Origin: Coprenecus sp949297365
Lineage (GTDB): Bacteria; Bacteroidota; Bacteroidia; Bacteroidales; UBA932
Direction: 5' to 3'
DNA length: 64,000 bases
NCBI GenBank assembly: GCA_963931055.1
Contig: OZ006987.1
Span: forward strand, 2,294,001-2,358,000
Part shown: one piece after another, positions 16,501 through 25,082 of the stretch
How the letters are laid out: the number at the start of each line of letters is the position of its first letter
Numbering within the stretch: position 1 is the first letter of the stretch
Made by a program: the position numbers and the translations under genes
The notes under the pieces: generated by a model
What the model saw: the letters and a program-made list of their open reading frames with translations, nothing else
Told to the model about the DNA's origin: nothing
Databases searched by the model: none

Positions 16501-17613
16501 TCATTGGCGGAAAGTGACTTTGAGGAGGACGGGCTGGTGATCGGAGTAGAGGAAACCAAGATCGATTACCTTGACCGAGTCTACGCTGATACCGTCGGAG
16601 ATGTAGAAGTAGTCGGTGACGGTGAGGACGGATTCCGGGCCGTAGGGTACGTTGAGGTGGCGCAGGGTTCTGGCCGAGGAGTCCCAGGCTATGCGGCCTG
16701 TACTTTGGAGGAGGGCCGTGTCAAGGGCCACGGTGGTAAAATGCGGATTGGATGTCTCGGCGGGGCCAGGTATGTACTCGGGCGGATACTGGTTCCAGTC
16801 GCCGCCGATGATGAACGGCGTGCCATGTGAGGCAAGTCTTGAGGTCAGCTTGCCAAGCCAGCGGATCTCAGCGGTACGCATACCGCCGGTGTCGTAGGCG
16901 GTGTTGTGGGTGTTTCCGATGACGATGCTGCCGCCGTCAGCGAGGCGGAAGGTGGCTGTGAGCAGGCAGCGCTTGAGATTGAATATGCTGACCGGCCAGG
17001 GGAAGCGCGACGGATACTGCCATCTGTAGACCTCTTCCGGCTCGATGCGGCTCATCAGTACCACACCGCTGGCCACACGTCCCATAGGAGCCTTGATCGG
17101 TATGGGTACGAAAAAAGACTTGTAGTTGTACGCTAGATAGATATGATAATCGGGGAAAGCCTCTTGCAGCATTTTTACCTCATTGATTCTATAGGTGCGT
17201 CTGGAGCACTCGTCCACTTCCTGAAGGAGGATGATGTCGGGACTGTGGCGGCGGATCTCCTCGATGATGCCGTCAATATTGGCCAGAGTCCGCTCCCTGG
17301 ACGTGCGTACCTGCGTGCCGCCGTCGTAGAAGAAGTCCATGTCGTCCCCGAGGCCTCCGTAGCCGATGTTCCAGCAGAGAATCGAGAGGGAGTCGGGGAG
17401 CACTCCGGTCGTAGTTTCGGATATGCCTGATCCGTCGGAGTTATACGGAACTTCCGGACGGTCTTCGGTTCCGGATGAAAGCCCGGATAAGTCCTGCAGT
17501 TCTTCTTTGTCGGCCGGACGGTAATCAGTGATGACAGCTGTCAGCAGGAATATCAGGAATGCGGCCGCCACCGCAGCCAGAACATAAAGTACGATATGCA
17601 TTGTATGTCTCAT
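16501..17613 (-). CDS. Membrane-anchored endonuclease/exonuclease/phosphatase (EEP) family protein
   Basis: A 370-residue EEP-fold metallohydrolase with an N-terminal transmembrane anchor (about residues 7-28), so the enzyme domain is probably periplasmic. Active-site segments are LSILCWNIGY (N82), LLQEVDE (E132, metal ligand), NTHNT, GGDWNQYP and a final SDHQP. Fold members include nucleases, sphingomyelinases and inositol phosphatases; the substrate is not predictable. An alternative start is the ATG at 17601. It lies just beyond the repeat array, transcribed towards it. Confidence 0.82.
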   Translation of the reverse strand: MRHTMHIVLYVLAAVAAAFLIFLLTAVITDYRPADKEELQDLSGLSSGTEDRPEVPYNSDGSGISETTTGVLPDSLSILCWNIGYGGLGDDMDFFYDGGTQVRTSRERTLANIDGIIEEIRRHSPDIILLQEVDECSRRTYRINEVKMLQEAFPDYHIYLAYNYKSFFVPIPIKAPMGRVASGVVLMSRIEPEEVYRWQYPSRFPWPVSIFNLKRCLLTATFRLADGGSIVIGNTHNTAYDTGGMRTAEIRWLGKLTSRLASHGTPFIIGGDWNQYPPEYIPGPAETSNPHFTTVALDTALLQSTGRIAWDSSARTLRHLNVPYGPESVLTVTDYFYISDGISVDSVKVIDLGFLYSDHQPVLLKVTFRQ

Positions 17614-18057
17614 TTCCGGTGAATAGATTATTCATAAAGGTAAAGGTAGAAAAAGAAATTTATATCCGCAAAATACGCTTAATGTCACTATACATTCTAG
17701 TTGTGGTGAAATGTGATGACAATCAGGTAATTTGAATAATGCAAAAATGTAAGAAGCCCTTGAAATAATCATATTTCGGGCAAATTTGTATGATTTTACA
17801 TTTTTTGAAAAGAAGAAGTCGTTAATAATTAAGGATTTGAAATATAACGAAAATGTATAGTGGTATTCGTTTACATTCGTTTGTAGTGGCGTTGTGGGAT
17901 TTATCGGTGGCTGTTCCGTCAAAATGAAAAAGGCTGTGCCGGGAATCTCTCAGCACAGCCTCTATGAATTATTTTAAAATCCAGTCATTCCATCCGAGAA
18001 GTGGCAGAATGGGTAAAGTGCAAGACAACGCCGCAGTTCCCCTCATTCTGGCAAATC
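17614..18057. other. AT-rich intergenic stretch without a supported gene
   Basis: This gap of 444 bases between two leftward genes is AT-rich, above all between about 17640 and 17880. A 96-codon open frame on the minus strand (17632-17922) looks like chance: low-complexity composition and no recognisable domain. The only clear structure is the pckA terminator hairpin at 17931-17961. I see no convincing -7 element for the EEP gene. Confidence 0.6.
17921..17961 (-). terminator. Intrinsic terminator of pckA
   Basis: On the minus strand AGGCTGTGC (from 17961) and GCACAGCCT (to 17931) form a perfect 9-bp stem, followed by TTTTTCATTTT. It lies about 100 bases after the pckA stop codon. Confidence 0.8.
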
Positions 18058-19662
18058 TTAGAGTTTGGGACCGGCGGCGACGAGAGCCTTTCCAGCCTCA
18101 TTGCCGGTGAACTTCTCGAAGTTCTTCACGAAGCGTCCGGCGAGATCCTTGGCCTTAACTTCCCACTCCTCGGGGGTAGCGTAGGTGTTGCGTGGATCGA
18201 GGATGTGAGTGTCCACCTGGTCGAGCTTGGTAGGGATGGCAAGGTTGAAGTAAGGGATGGTTGTGGTCTCAGCCTTGTCCATGCTGCCGTCGAGGATGCG
18301 GTCGATGATGGCGCGGGTATCCTTGATGGAGATACGCTTGCCGGTACCGTTCCAGCCGGTGTTCACGAGGTAAGCGGTGGCGCCGACTTTCTCCATTCTC
18401 TTTACCAGCTCCTCACCGTACTTGGTGGGATGCAGGGAGAGGAACGCAGCTCCGAAGCAAGCGGAGAAGGTGGGGGTAGGCTCGGTGATACCGCGCTCTG
18501 TTCCGGCGAGCTTGGCGGTGAAGCCGTTCAGGAAGTAGTATTTGGTCTGCTCGGGGGTCAGCTTGGAAACGGGAGGAAGAACTCCGAACGCATCGGCGGT
18601 CAGGAAGATGACCTTGGAAGCGTGGCCGGCCTTCGATACAGGCTTGACGATGTTCTTGATATGGTAGATAGGGTAGGATACGCGGGTGTTCTCGGTAACG
18701 CTCTTGTCGGCGAAGTCGATCTTGCCGTTGGCGTCCACAGTCACGTTCTCGAGGAGAGCGTCGCGGCGGATGGCGTTGTAGATGTCGGGCTCGTTTTCCT
18801 TGGAGAGGTTGATGACCTTCGCGTAGCAGCCGCCCTCGAAGTTGAAGATACCGTCATCGTCCCAGCCGTGCTCGTCATCACCGATCAGGCGGCGCTTGGG
18901 ATCTGTGGAGAGGGTGGTCTTACCTGTGCCGGAGAGACCGAAGAAGATGGCTGTGTCGCCGTCCTCGCCGCAGTTTGCGGAGCAGTGCATGGAAGCGATG
19001 CCGCGCAGAGGGAGGAGGTAGTTCATGTAGGAGAACATACCCTTCTTCATCTCACCGCCGTACCAGGTGTTCAGGATAACCTGCATCTTCTCGGTGAGGT
19101 TGAAGACTACCGCTGTTTCGGAGTTCAGACCGAGCTCCTTGTAGTTCTCAACCTTGGCCTTGGAGGCTGTGAGCACTACGAAGTCAGGTTCGCCGTAGTT
19201 GGCAAGTTCCTCGTCGGTGGGGCGGATGAACATGTTCTTTACGAAATGTGCCTGCCATGCCACCTCCATGATGAAGCGGATCTTCTGACGGGTGTTCTCG
19301 TTGGCGCCGCAGAATGTATCCATCACGTAGAGTTTCTTGCCGGAAAGTTCCTTGGAAGCGAGGTCCTTGAGGACTTTCCAGGTCTCCTTGGTCACGGGCT
19401 TGTTGTCATTCTTATATTCATCGGAAGTCCACCACACAGTGTCCTTCGATGTCTCGTCCATTACGAAGAACTTGTCCTTGGGCGAACGGCCGGTGTAGAT
19501 ACCGGTCATCACATTCACTGCTCCGAGTTCGGTCAGCTGGCCTTTCTCATAGCCTGTCAGCGAGGGATCCATCTCGGCCTCAAAGAGCTGCTCATACGAA
19601 GGATTGTAGATGATTTTCGGTGTTCCGGTGATACCGTACTTGGTCAAATCGATTTTTGCCAT
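18058..19662 (-). CDS. pckA: Phosphoenolpyruvate carboxykinase (ATP)
   Basis: Interconverts oxaloacetate + ATP and phosphoenolpyruvate + CO2 + ADP. In gut Bacteroidales it commonly runs in the carboxylating direction towards succinate. It has 534 residues, the normal length. The P-loop GLSGTGKTT is at 242-250 and the metal-binding segment GDDEHGW at 261-267. TGRSPKDKF near residue 57 is the oxaloacetate-binding region. A 556-codon open frame on the opposite strand is a by-product of codon bias. It is probably transcribed alone, with a divergent promoter shared with recQ. Confidence 0.97.
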   Translation of the reverse strand: MAKIDLTKYGITGTPKIIYNPSYEQLFEAEMDPSLTGYEKGQLTELGAVNVMTGIYTGRSPKDKFFVMDETSKDTVWWTSDEYKNDNKPVTKETWKVLKDLASKELSGKKLYVMDTFCGANENTRQKIRFIMEVAWQAHFVKNMFIRPTDEELANYGEPDFVVLTASKAKVENYKELGLNSETAVVFNLTEKMQVILNTWYGGEMKKGMFSYMNYLLPLRGIASMHCSANCGEDGDTAIFFGLSGTGKTTLSTDPKRRLIGDDEHGWDDDGIFNFEGGCYAKVINLSKENEPDIYNAIRRDALLENVTVDANGKIDFADKSVTENTRVSYPIYHIKNIVKPVSKAGHASKVIFLTADAFGVLPPVSKLTPEQTKYYFLNGFTAKLAGTERGITEPTPTFSACFGAAFLSLHPTKYGEELVKRMEKVGATAYLVNTGWNGTGKRISIKDTRAIIDRILDGSMDKAETTTIPYFNLAIPTKLDQVDTHILDPRNTYATPEEWEVKAKDLAGRFVKNFEKFTGNEAGKALVAAGPKL

Positions 19663-19738
19663 TGTCTATAGAATTAATTGATAAATACTAATCTTGTAAA
19701 ATATTTCAATGTCGCTCCCTCTCCTGCAAAATTTTTGC

Positions 19739-19759
19739 CAAAAATATTTAATATATTTG
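19739..19759. promoter_or_regulatory. Divergent promoter pair, pckA / recQ
   Basis: CAAAAATA at 19739-19746 reads TATTTTTG on the minus strand and gives pckA a leader of about 70 bases. TATATTTG at 19752-19759 reads rightwards and ends five bases before the likely recQ GTG. The two elements are five bases apart, so polymerase binding should be mutually exclusive. Confidence 0.6.
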
Positions 19760-19764
19760 TGATT

Positions 19765-21498
19765 GTGAAAGAAATCTTGCAAAAATATTGGGGGTACACT
19801 TCTTTCCGTCCAAAACAGGAGGAGATAATCTCCTCGGCACTGGCGGGAGAGGATGTCCTGGCCATCCTGCCTACCGGCGGAGGCAAGTCGCTCTGCTTCC
19901 AGGTACCTACTATGATGAGGGAGGGACTGGCGGTGGTGGTGTCGCCGCTCATATCGCTGATCAAGGACCAGGTACAGAATCTCAGGGCCAGGGGCATCAA
20001 GGCTATGGCCGTACATTCGGGCATGACCCGCAGGGAGATAGACATCGCGCTGGACAACGCAGTGTACGGAGACTACAAGTTCCTGTATCTGTCGCCGGAG
20101 AGACTGCGTACGGACCTGTTCCGGACCAGGGTGCAGAAGATGCAGGTCTGCTTTCTGGTAGTGGACGAGGCGCACTGCATCTCCCAGTGGGGCTACGATT
20201 TCAGGCCGGACTACCTGCTGATATCAAATATCAGGGAACTGCTTCCAGATGTGCCTGTGATAGCGCTTACTGCGACGGCCACTCCGGATGTCGCGAAGGA
20301 TATCGAGGAGAAGCTCGGCTTCAGGAAGGACAATATCATCTGTTCCGGGTTTGAACGCCCCAATCTGTCGTACGTCGTGCGCAATACCGAGAATAAGTTC
20401 GGTGCCCTGCTCTCGCTCTGCAATGCTGTGTCCGGAACGGGTATCGTATATGTGCGGGAGAGAAAGGCGGCCAGGGACATTGCCTCGTTTCTGGTGTCGC
20501 AGGGAGTGGATGCCGGCTTCTATCATGCGGGCCTGAGCAAGGAGGAGCGCAACGACGTTCAGGAGAGATGGAAGAGGGGAGACCTGAGGATCATCGCGGC
20601 TACCAATGCGTTCGGTATGGGAATAGACAAGCCGGATGTGCGCTTTGTCTGTCATTTCGACCTGCCCGAGGCAGTGGAGTCGTACTATCAGGAGGCCGGA
20701 CGTGCAGGCAGGGACGGTCTGCGCTCATGGGCCGTGCTGCTGTGGAACAAATCGGACATCAAGCGTCTGGAGGCCATATACCAGAGCAGTTTTCCCGGTC
20801 TGGACTATATCGCTGACATATATCAGAAGGTGTTCAAGTTCCTGGGCATAGCCTATGAGGACGGGGCCGGGGCCGTATGCAAGTTCAATCTGCTGGAGTT
20901 CGTAAGGCGGTACCGTCTCAACGCTGCCATGGCTTACAATGCCATAAAGTATATTGAGATATCGGGATACTGGACTTTGACAGAGGAAATAGACAATCCC
21001 ACGCGGATCATGTTCATAGTCAACAGGGACGACCTGTACCGCGTGCAGTTGTCGGACCCGTCTCTGGATACATTTGTCAAGGCCCTTATGCGGATATACC
21101 CGGGACTCTTCTCGCATCTGGTGGCGATAGACGAAGAATATGTGGGCAAGGTGACGATGAACTCTTCAAGGGCAGTGAAGCAGAAGCTCCTCCAGCTCTC
21201 CCGCAGCGGAGTGCTCAGATATATTCCCAAGGTGCGCTCTCCGCTGATATGTTTTGCGGGTGAAAGACTTACCCCGGACAACCTTTATCTGTCGGAGACG
21301 GTTTACGGGCGGCGCAAGGCCATGTTCAAGGAAAGGCTGGATGCCATGTACCGATACATCTCGCCGGTAAGCGACCGGTCGGCAGCCCAGTCAGCCTGCC
21401 GCAGCCGCCGCCTGTCCGCTTATTTCGGACAGGAGCAGTGCAGGCCCTGCGGCATCTGCGACCTCTGCGCTCCAGGCGAGACGTCTCTTCTTTTATAG
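19765..21498 (+). CDS. recQ: RecQ-family ATP-dependent DNA helicase
   Basis: A 3'-5' DNA helicase of 577 residues acting in recombination and fork repair. Motifs in order: motif 0 (YTSFRPKQEEII), Walker A LPTGGGKS, DEAH box VVDEAHCISQWG, TATATP, GMGIDKPDVR and QEAGRAGRDG. A C-terminal zinc-binding cluster reads CRSRR...CRPCGICDLC. It ends soon after the zinc cluster, so the HRDC domain of longer RecQ proteins is missing. The start is taken as the GTG at 19765 (VKEILQKYWGY), matching homologues; the frame extends upstream to a TTG at 19678 across the promoter. With the -7 element ending at 19759, the mRNA may be nearly leaderless. It converges with the caspase gene with a gap of ten bases. Confidence 0.9.
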   Translation: MKEILQKYWGYTSFRPKQEEIISSALAGEDVLAILPTGGGKSLCFQVPTMMREGLAVVVSPLISLIKDQVQNLRARGIKAMAVHSGMTRREIDIALDNAVYGDYKFLYLSPERLRTDLFRTRVQKMQVCFLVVDEAHCISQWGYDFRPDYLLISNIRELLPDVPVIALTATATPDVAKDIEEKLGFRKDNIICSGFERPNLSYVVRNTENKFGALLSLCNAVSGTGIVYVRERKAARDIASFLVSQGVDAGFYHAGLSKEERNDVQERWKRGDLRIIAATNAFGMGIDKPDVRFVCHFDLPEAVESYYQEAGRAGRDGLRSWAVLLWNKSDIKRLEAIYQSSFPGLDYIADIYQKVFKFLGIAYEDGAGAVCKFNLLEFVRRYRLNAAMAYNAIKYIEISGYWTLTEEIDNPTRIMFIVNRDDLYRVQLSDPSLDTFVKALMRIYPGLFSHLVAIDEEYVGKVTMNSSRAVKQKLLQLSRSGVLRYIPKVRSPLICFAGERLTPDNLYLSETVYGRRKAMFKERLDAMYRYISPVSDRSAAQSACRSRRLSAYFGQEQCRPCGICDLCAPGETSLLL

Positions 21499-21508
21499 GA
21501 ATTTGAAT

Positions 21509-24154
21509 CTACAGTTTCCAGGATTTCCAGTTTTCATCAATACCCGGGCCTGAAATTAATTCCGGAGTCTGTTCAGAGTCGTTGATCCAGACAGAGTTGG
21601 ACTGGACATTGGCCTTGACGTCTTTGAAGAGTTCTTCTATCGTTATGTCTCCTTTAGTGTCTTTAAGCTTCTTGAGCAGGAAATATGTGAACATTCCGTG
21701 CCTTTTCTCTTCGTAAGGCATGGATCTCTGGGTGGCTGAAGACGCAGTCATAACTACCATGTTTCCGCTGACGGGGGTTTTCTTTGGCTTAATTACGATG
21801 CCGCGTCCCATACCGCTGTAGCAGGCATCCAGAAACATCATGGCCCTCTTGCATCCGCTTCCGCTGATAGTCGCGTACATGTCTTCCAGCCTGATACCCT
21901 CTGACGGCGCAGTAGTACTTACGTCTACAGGTATAAGGAAACTTTCCTTGGACTTGCCGTCAACCTGCCCGTGTCCGGCGTAGTAGACATACAGTTCCAC
22001 ATTCCCGGGATATATTCCCGCAATTCTGGCGAGCTTGTTGATATTGAACTTCATCTGAGAGTAGGTGGCGTTTTTGAGCAAGATAATGTTTTCCTCAGGT
22101 ACGCCGATTATTTTTACAGCATATTCCTTGAAAGCGTCCGCATCATTGGTGGCAAAGTCCACATTCGGTTCATACAGGGTCTGTTGTTTAAATGAATTGT
22201 AGTCTTCATTACCGATGATGAGCGCGTATTTGTATATGTCGGGAGTTGCTGTCTGGGTAAGTCCTGTCAGCAGTTCAGACCGTTCAATGGTCTTGCCGTC
22301 GGCTGTCTCAAGCATGATGTCCTGCATCTGTGAATAGTAAGACGGGGCTGCAGGTGTCTGGCCTGTCATCAGATTGACCTCCATATTCATTTTCCCGGTT
22401 TCAAACAAAAAGTACTTAATGTCCTTGTGCTTTCCAGTGAACTCGGTAATGCTTGCCACTATCGAATGCTGTGCGGACGGGGCGACAGTGCTGTCCAGGA
22501 CAAAGGCTCTTTTAAACAGTCTGGTGGCTCCGGGGGCAATGTCTCCCACAGTGGAGAGGCTGTCCGAAGGAATCATCCCTGCCGGCCATATCATATCTAC
22601 TCTGACATCTTTTGCGATGTCGCTTCCTTCATTGACTATGGAAAATTCCAGAATAGCCGCATTGCCAGGATTAAGCGGAGAATGATCTTCTGAGTGAACC
22701 CAGTATGAAGTCAGTACAGGCTTGCATTGGCTGATACCGATGGCAGGGAATGTCATGGAGGAGATTGCCGTTTCCATCTGGTTGTCTGCCAGAGCCTTAA
22801 GGGTTATGTGAATATCTTCAGACGTAATATCCAACGCAGCCTTTCCGTCAAAGGCTACAATGGTGTCGCGTCCGGCTTTGAGTGTGTCTATTGACTTTGT
22901 GTTGCCGGAATAGAAAAAGCCTGAAACCTGTTCGGATTGGCCTGTCATAGAGATATCTACATTGAGGACATCTTCGTTCCCGGAGTTGAGGAGGCTGACC
23001 TCTATCATGAATTCCTCTCCCGATTCTACGGAAGCATTGCCGTTCATGTCCTTCAGGGCGACCTGCATAATCCTTAGGTCGGGATAAGTATCGTCTTTAT
23101 CAGCCATTCTGATCAGACCATTACGGCCGGAATAAACAACATAGGCCATACCGTCTTTAAAATCAGATGCATAAGAGAAGATAGTGTCAATAACTAGTTC
23201 TCCGCTCTTATCTATGAACCCGTATTTCCCGTCATAGCAGACCCAGGCCTTGCCTTCCGAAAAATCACCTGCTGCGGAGCATTCATCGGGAAGTGTGAGA
23301 ATAGGATTCCCCAATGTATTGAGATATGTCAGCGGCCCGTGTTCTGACCTTACCAGAACGCGACCTTCGCTGAATTTGGAAATCATATCGTATCTGGCCG
23401 GCAGCAGTGAGTATTCGTCATCCTTGTATTTTACAAACATGAATTTACCTCCATGTTCTATGAACCCGCTTCCATCCGGCAGGAATTGGACTCTGTTCGC
23501 TGGATTGATGGGAAAATTCAGTCTATGCCGACGGCCGTTCCGCTCGACGGCGAATGATCTGCCCTTGAATATGACGAATGCGGTATTTCCATAAAAATCA
23601 CTGGCAGCGTCGAATACTGGTTCCATAATGAAACGCCCCTTATCATCTATGTATCCGTATTTGTCCTTGCCGTTTATGCTTTTCCTGACTTTTGCCAGGC
23701 CACTGCTGTATGGGTAGAATGTAAGGTTTGCGGGAAGTTTCTGGCGCTTTCCGTCAGGATAAAGATAGTAGCTTGTGTCTGATGTGTGAGCCAGAGCCAG
23801 TCCGTCAGAGAAGGAGGAGATGTCATCGTAGATACATTCGAAGACAGTCTTGCCCTGAATGTTTATTGCACCCCATTTGCCGTCGAGTTTTACGATGGCA
23901 AGTCCGTCCTCAAAATCACCGGCTTCCTCATACTTGGATATGATGGCTATATTGCCGTTCTTGTCAAGGTATCCCCATTTGCCGGCTACGCAGTAAGCGG
24001 CCATGCCTTCCGAGTATGGTTTCAGAATCTGTCCCTGTACAGGACGGAGCCATTTGAAAGATGCCTGATCCTGGCGAAGTCCACTGTCTGCATGAGCAAT
24101 GCCGCAGAACAGCATCAGTAAAGCGCAGGTCAGAATAATACGAAGATGTCTCAT
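21509..24154 (-). CDS. Secreted WG-repeat protein with C-terminal caspase-like peptidase (peptidase C14)
   Basis: An 881-residue exported protein. Residues 1-22 are a signal peptide. Residues about 40-350 carry WG repeats (for example GKWGYLDKNGN, GKWGAINIQGK, DKYGYIDDKGR, GKYGFIDKSGE), which usually form a beta-propeller-like scaffold. Residues about 360-600 look like two CARDB-type beta-sandwich domains. Residues about 640-860 are a caspase-like domain with catalytic H728 (YYAGHGQVDG) and C778 (FLDACYSGMG). Both catalytic residues are intact, so proteolysis is plausible. It is followed by nothing in its operon and preceded, with a 13-base gap, by a DUF4384-like gene. The target is unknown. 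Confidence 0.85.
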   Translation of the reverse strand: MRHLRIILTCALLMLFCGIAHADSGLRQDQASFKWLRPVQGQILKPYSEGMAAYCVAGKWGYLDKNGNIAIISKYEEAGDFEDGLAIVKLDGKWGAINIQGKTVFECIYDDISSFSDGLALAHTSDTSYYLYPDGKRQKLPANLTFYPYSSGLAKVRKSINGKDKYGYIDDKGRFIMEPVFDAASDFYGNTAFVIFKGRSFAVERNGRRHRLNFPINPANRVQFLPDGSGFIEHGGKFMFVKYKDDEYSLLPARYDMISKFSEGRVLVRSEHGPLTYLNTLGNPILTLPDECSAAGDFSEGKAWVCYDGKYGFIDKSGELVIDTIFSYASDFKDGMAYVVYSGRNGLIRMADKDDTYPDLRIMQVALKDMNGNASVESGEEFMIEVSLLNSGNEDVLNVDISMTGQSEQVSGFFYSGNTKSIDTLKAGRDTIVAFDGKAALDITSEDIHITLKALADNQMETAISSMTFPAIGISQCKPVLTSYWVHSEDHSPLNPGNAAILEFSIVNEGSDIAKDVRVDMIWPAGMIPSDSLSTVGDIAPGATRLFKRAFVLDSTVAPSAQHSIVASITEFTGKHKDIKYFLFETGKMNMEVNLMTGQTPAAPSYYSQMQDIMLETADGKTIERSELLTGLTQTATPDIYKYALIIGNEDYNSFKQQTLYEPNVDFATNDADAFKEYAVKIIGVPEENIILLKNATYSQMKFNINKLARIAGIYPGNVELYVYYAGHGQVDGKSKESFLIPVDVSTTAPSEGIRLEDMYATISGSGCKRAMMFLDACYSGMGRGIVIKPKKTPVSGNMVVMTASSATQRSMPYEEKRHGMFTYFLLKKLKDTKGDITIEELFKDVKANVQSNSVWINDSEQTPELISGPGIDENWKSWKL

Positions 24155-24167
24155 AGTTGAAAGATTA

Positions 24168-24962
24168 TTATTGAATTATGATGGCTTCACGGCAAGCGGC
24201 CCTCTCATCCGCCGGGATTGAATATAGCCATTTGAGTACAGAATCAAAGGTGATGTCTTTCTCCAGGAATGGGATGTCGCGTTTGGTTGCGACGGCAATG
24301 AAATTAATGGTTTCCATCCTTGATGAATTATCCAGTTTCTCCATGACATATTCGATGCCTTGATTAAGAGGAAATGTGTATTCCACATTTTTCTTGAACT
24401 GCATCCTTGAATCGAACTCGCTTGGATATATGAGCGAACCTCCGTTGTCATCGAACCAGAAAATAGTGAGATATGCGTCATGTCCGTAGATGTTAACCTT
24501 AAAAGTCATGGCATCTCCATTCTCGTAAACGTTTTTGAGGCCGTCTACCTCCATCTGGAAAGTAAGGTCAACCTCGGTATCTACAATCTTCACATCAGCA
24601 TCTATGGTCGCCACGGCATATCTTCTGCCGTCAATCATCTCTTCGGAATAATTGACCTCTTTTACAGTAATAAGGCCGTTTACCTCCAGGGTGGTCATGC
24701 GTGAGAGTACCTGGCTGAACTCACTTCCGTCATCCTCGTTGATAAGACCGGTGACTGACCATAGCCTCTCAGAGACTCCTGCCTTACGCATCGCATTGAG
24801 CTTGGCGTCCTCAAGAGCCTTCTGTTCTGCCTGGGACAGTGATAGGTCTCTGGTTATCTCACAGCGTCCTGTTACGTTACGGACTTTTTTGTTCTGAGAA
24901 TATCCGCAGTATGCCGGAGCGGTCATCAAAAGTATGGCAATTAAAAATAGTACCCGTTTCAT
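24168..24962 (-). CDS. Secreted LPP20/DUF4384-like protein, partner of the caspase-like gene
   Basis: A 264-residue exported protein with signal peptide at 1-19. Residues about 35-65 (SLSQAEQKALEDAKLNAMRK) resemble the N-terminal helix of LPP20/FlgT-type domains, which begin with an Ala-rich 'QAEQKALxDA' helix. Residues about 140-215 (VNIYGHDAYLTIFWFDDNGG, SLIYPSEFDSRM) match the core of DUF4384, a domain often found beside caspase-like proteins. It is the first gene of a two-gene operon with the WG-repeat caspase, 13 bases apart. Both are exported, so they probably act together in the periplasm or outside. Confidence 0.72.
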   Translation of the reverse strand: MKRVLFLIAILLMTAPAYCGYSQNKKVRNVTGRCEITRDLSLSQAEQKALEDAKLNAMRKAGVSERLWSVTGLINEDDGSEFSQVLSRMTTLEVNGLITVKEVNYSEEMIDGRRYAVATIDADVKIVDTEVDLTFQMEVDGLKNVYENGDAMTFKVNIYGHDAYLTIFWFDDNGGSLIYPSEFDSRMQFKKNVEYTFPLNQGIEYVMEKLDNSSRMETINFIAVATKRDIPFLEKDITFDSVLKWLYSIPADERAACREAIIIQ

Positions 24963-24988
24963 TGTTTAAATTTCAGTATTTTGCAGTG

Positions 24989-24996
24989 CAAAGATA
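24989..24996 (-). promoter_or_regulatory. -7 element of the caspase operon
   Basis: CAAAGATA reads TATCTTTG on the minus strand, a full TAnnTTTG match, 27 bases before the ATG of the DUF4384-like gene. No TTG at the -33 distance. Confidence 0.55.
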
Positions 24997-25020
24997 AAGC
25001 AAAATCAAGATTAATAATAA

Positions 25021-25054
25021 AAAACTGCCGGAGAGTTATTCTTCCGGCAGTTTT
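25021..25054. terminator. Bidirectional hairpin terminator after the OmpA-like gene
   Basis: A 12-bp perfect stem AAAACTGCCGGA / TCCGGCAGTTTT with a ten-base loop. It follows the leftward OmpA-type gene (stop at 25083) and separates it from the caspase operon promoter. Confidence 0.82.
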
Positions 25055-25082
25055 AATGCTAATAATCTGCTGGATAGACAGA

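Noticed and set aside
15793..16540. Overlapping open frames of 87-122 codons in the tandem array on both strands
   Set aside because: They arise because the repeat unit lacks stop codons in some frames; the unit is 125 bp, not a multiple of three, so successive copies are read in different frames, and there is no start signal or domain.
17632..17922. A 96-codon minus-strand frame in the AT-rich gap before pckA
   Set aside because: Low-complexity translation, no promoter or domain, and it reads over ordinary AT-rich spacer.
18001..19671. A 556-codon open frame antisense to pckA
   Set aside because: It mirrors the whole of pckA, has no domain, and is explained by strong codon bias in pckA. 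The pckA protein has every catalytic motif.
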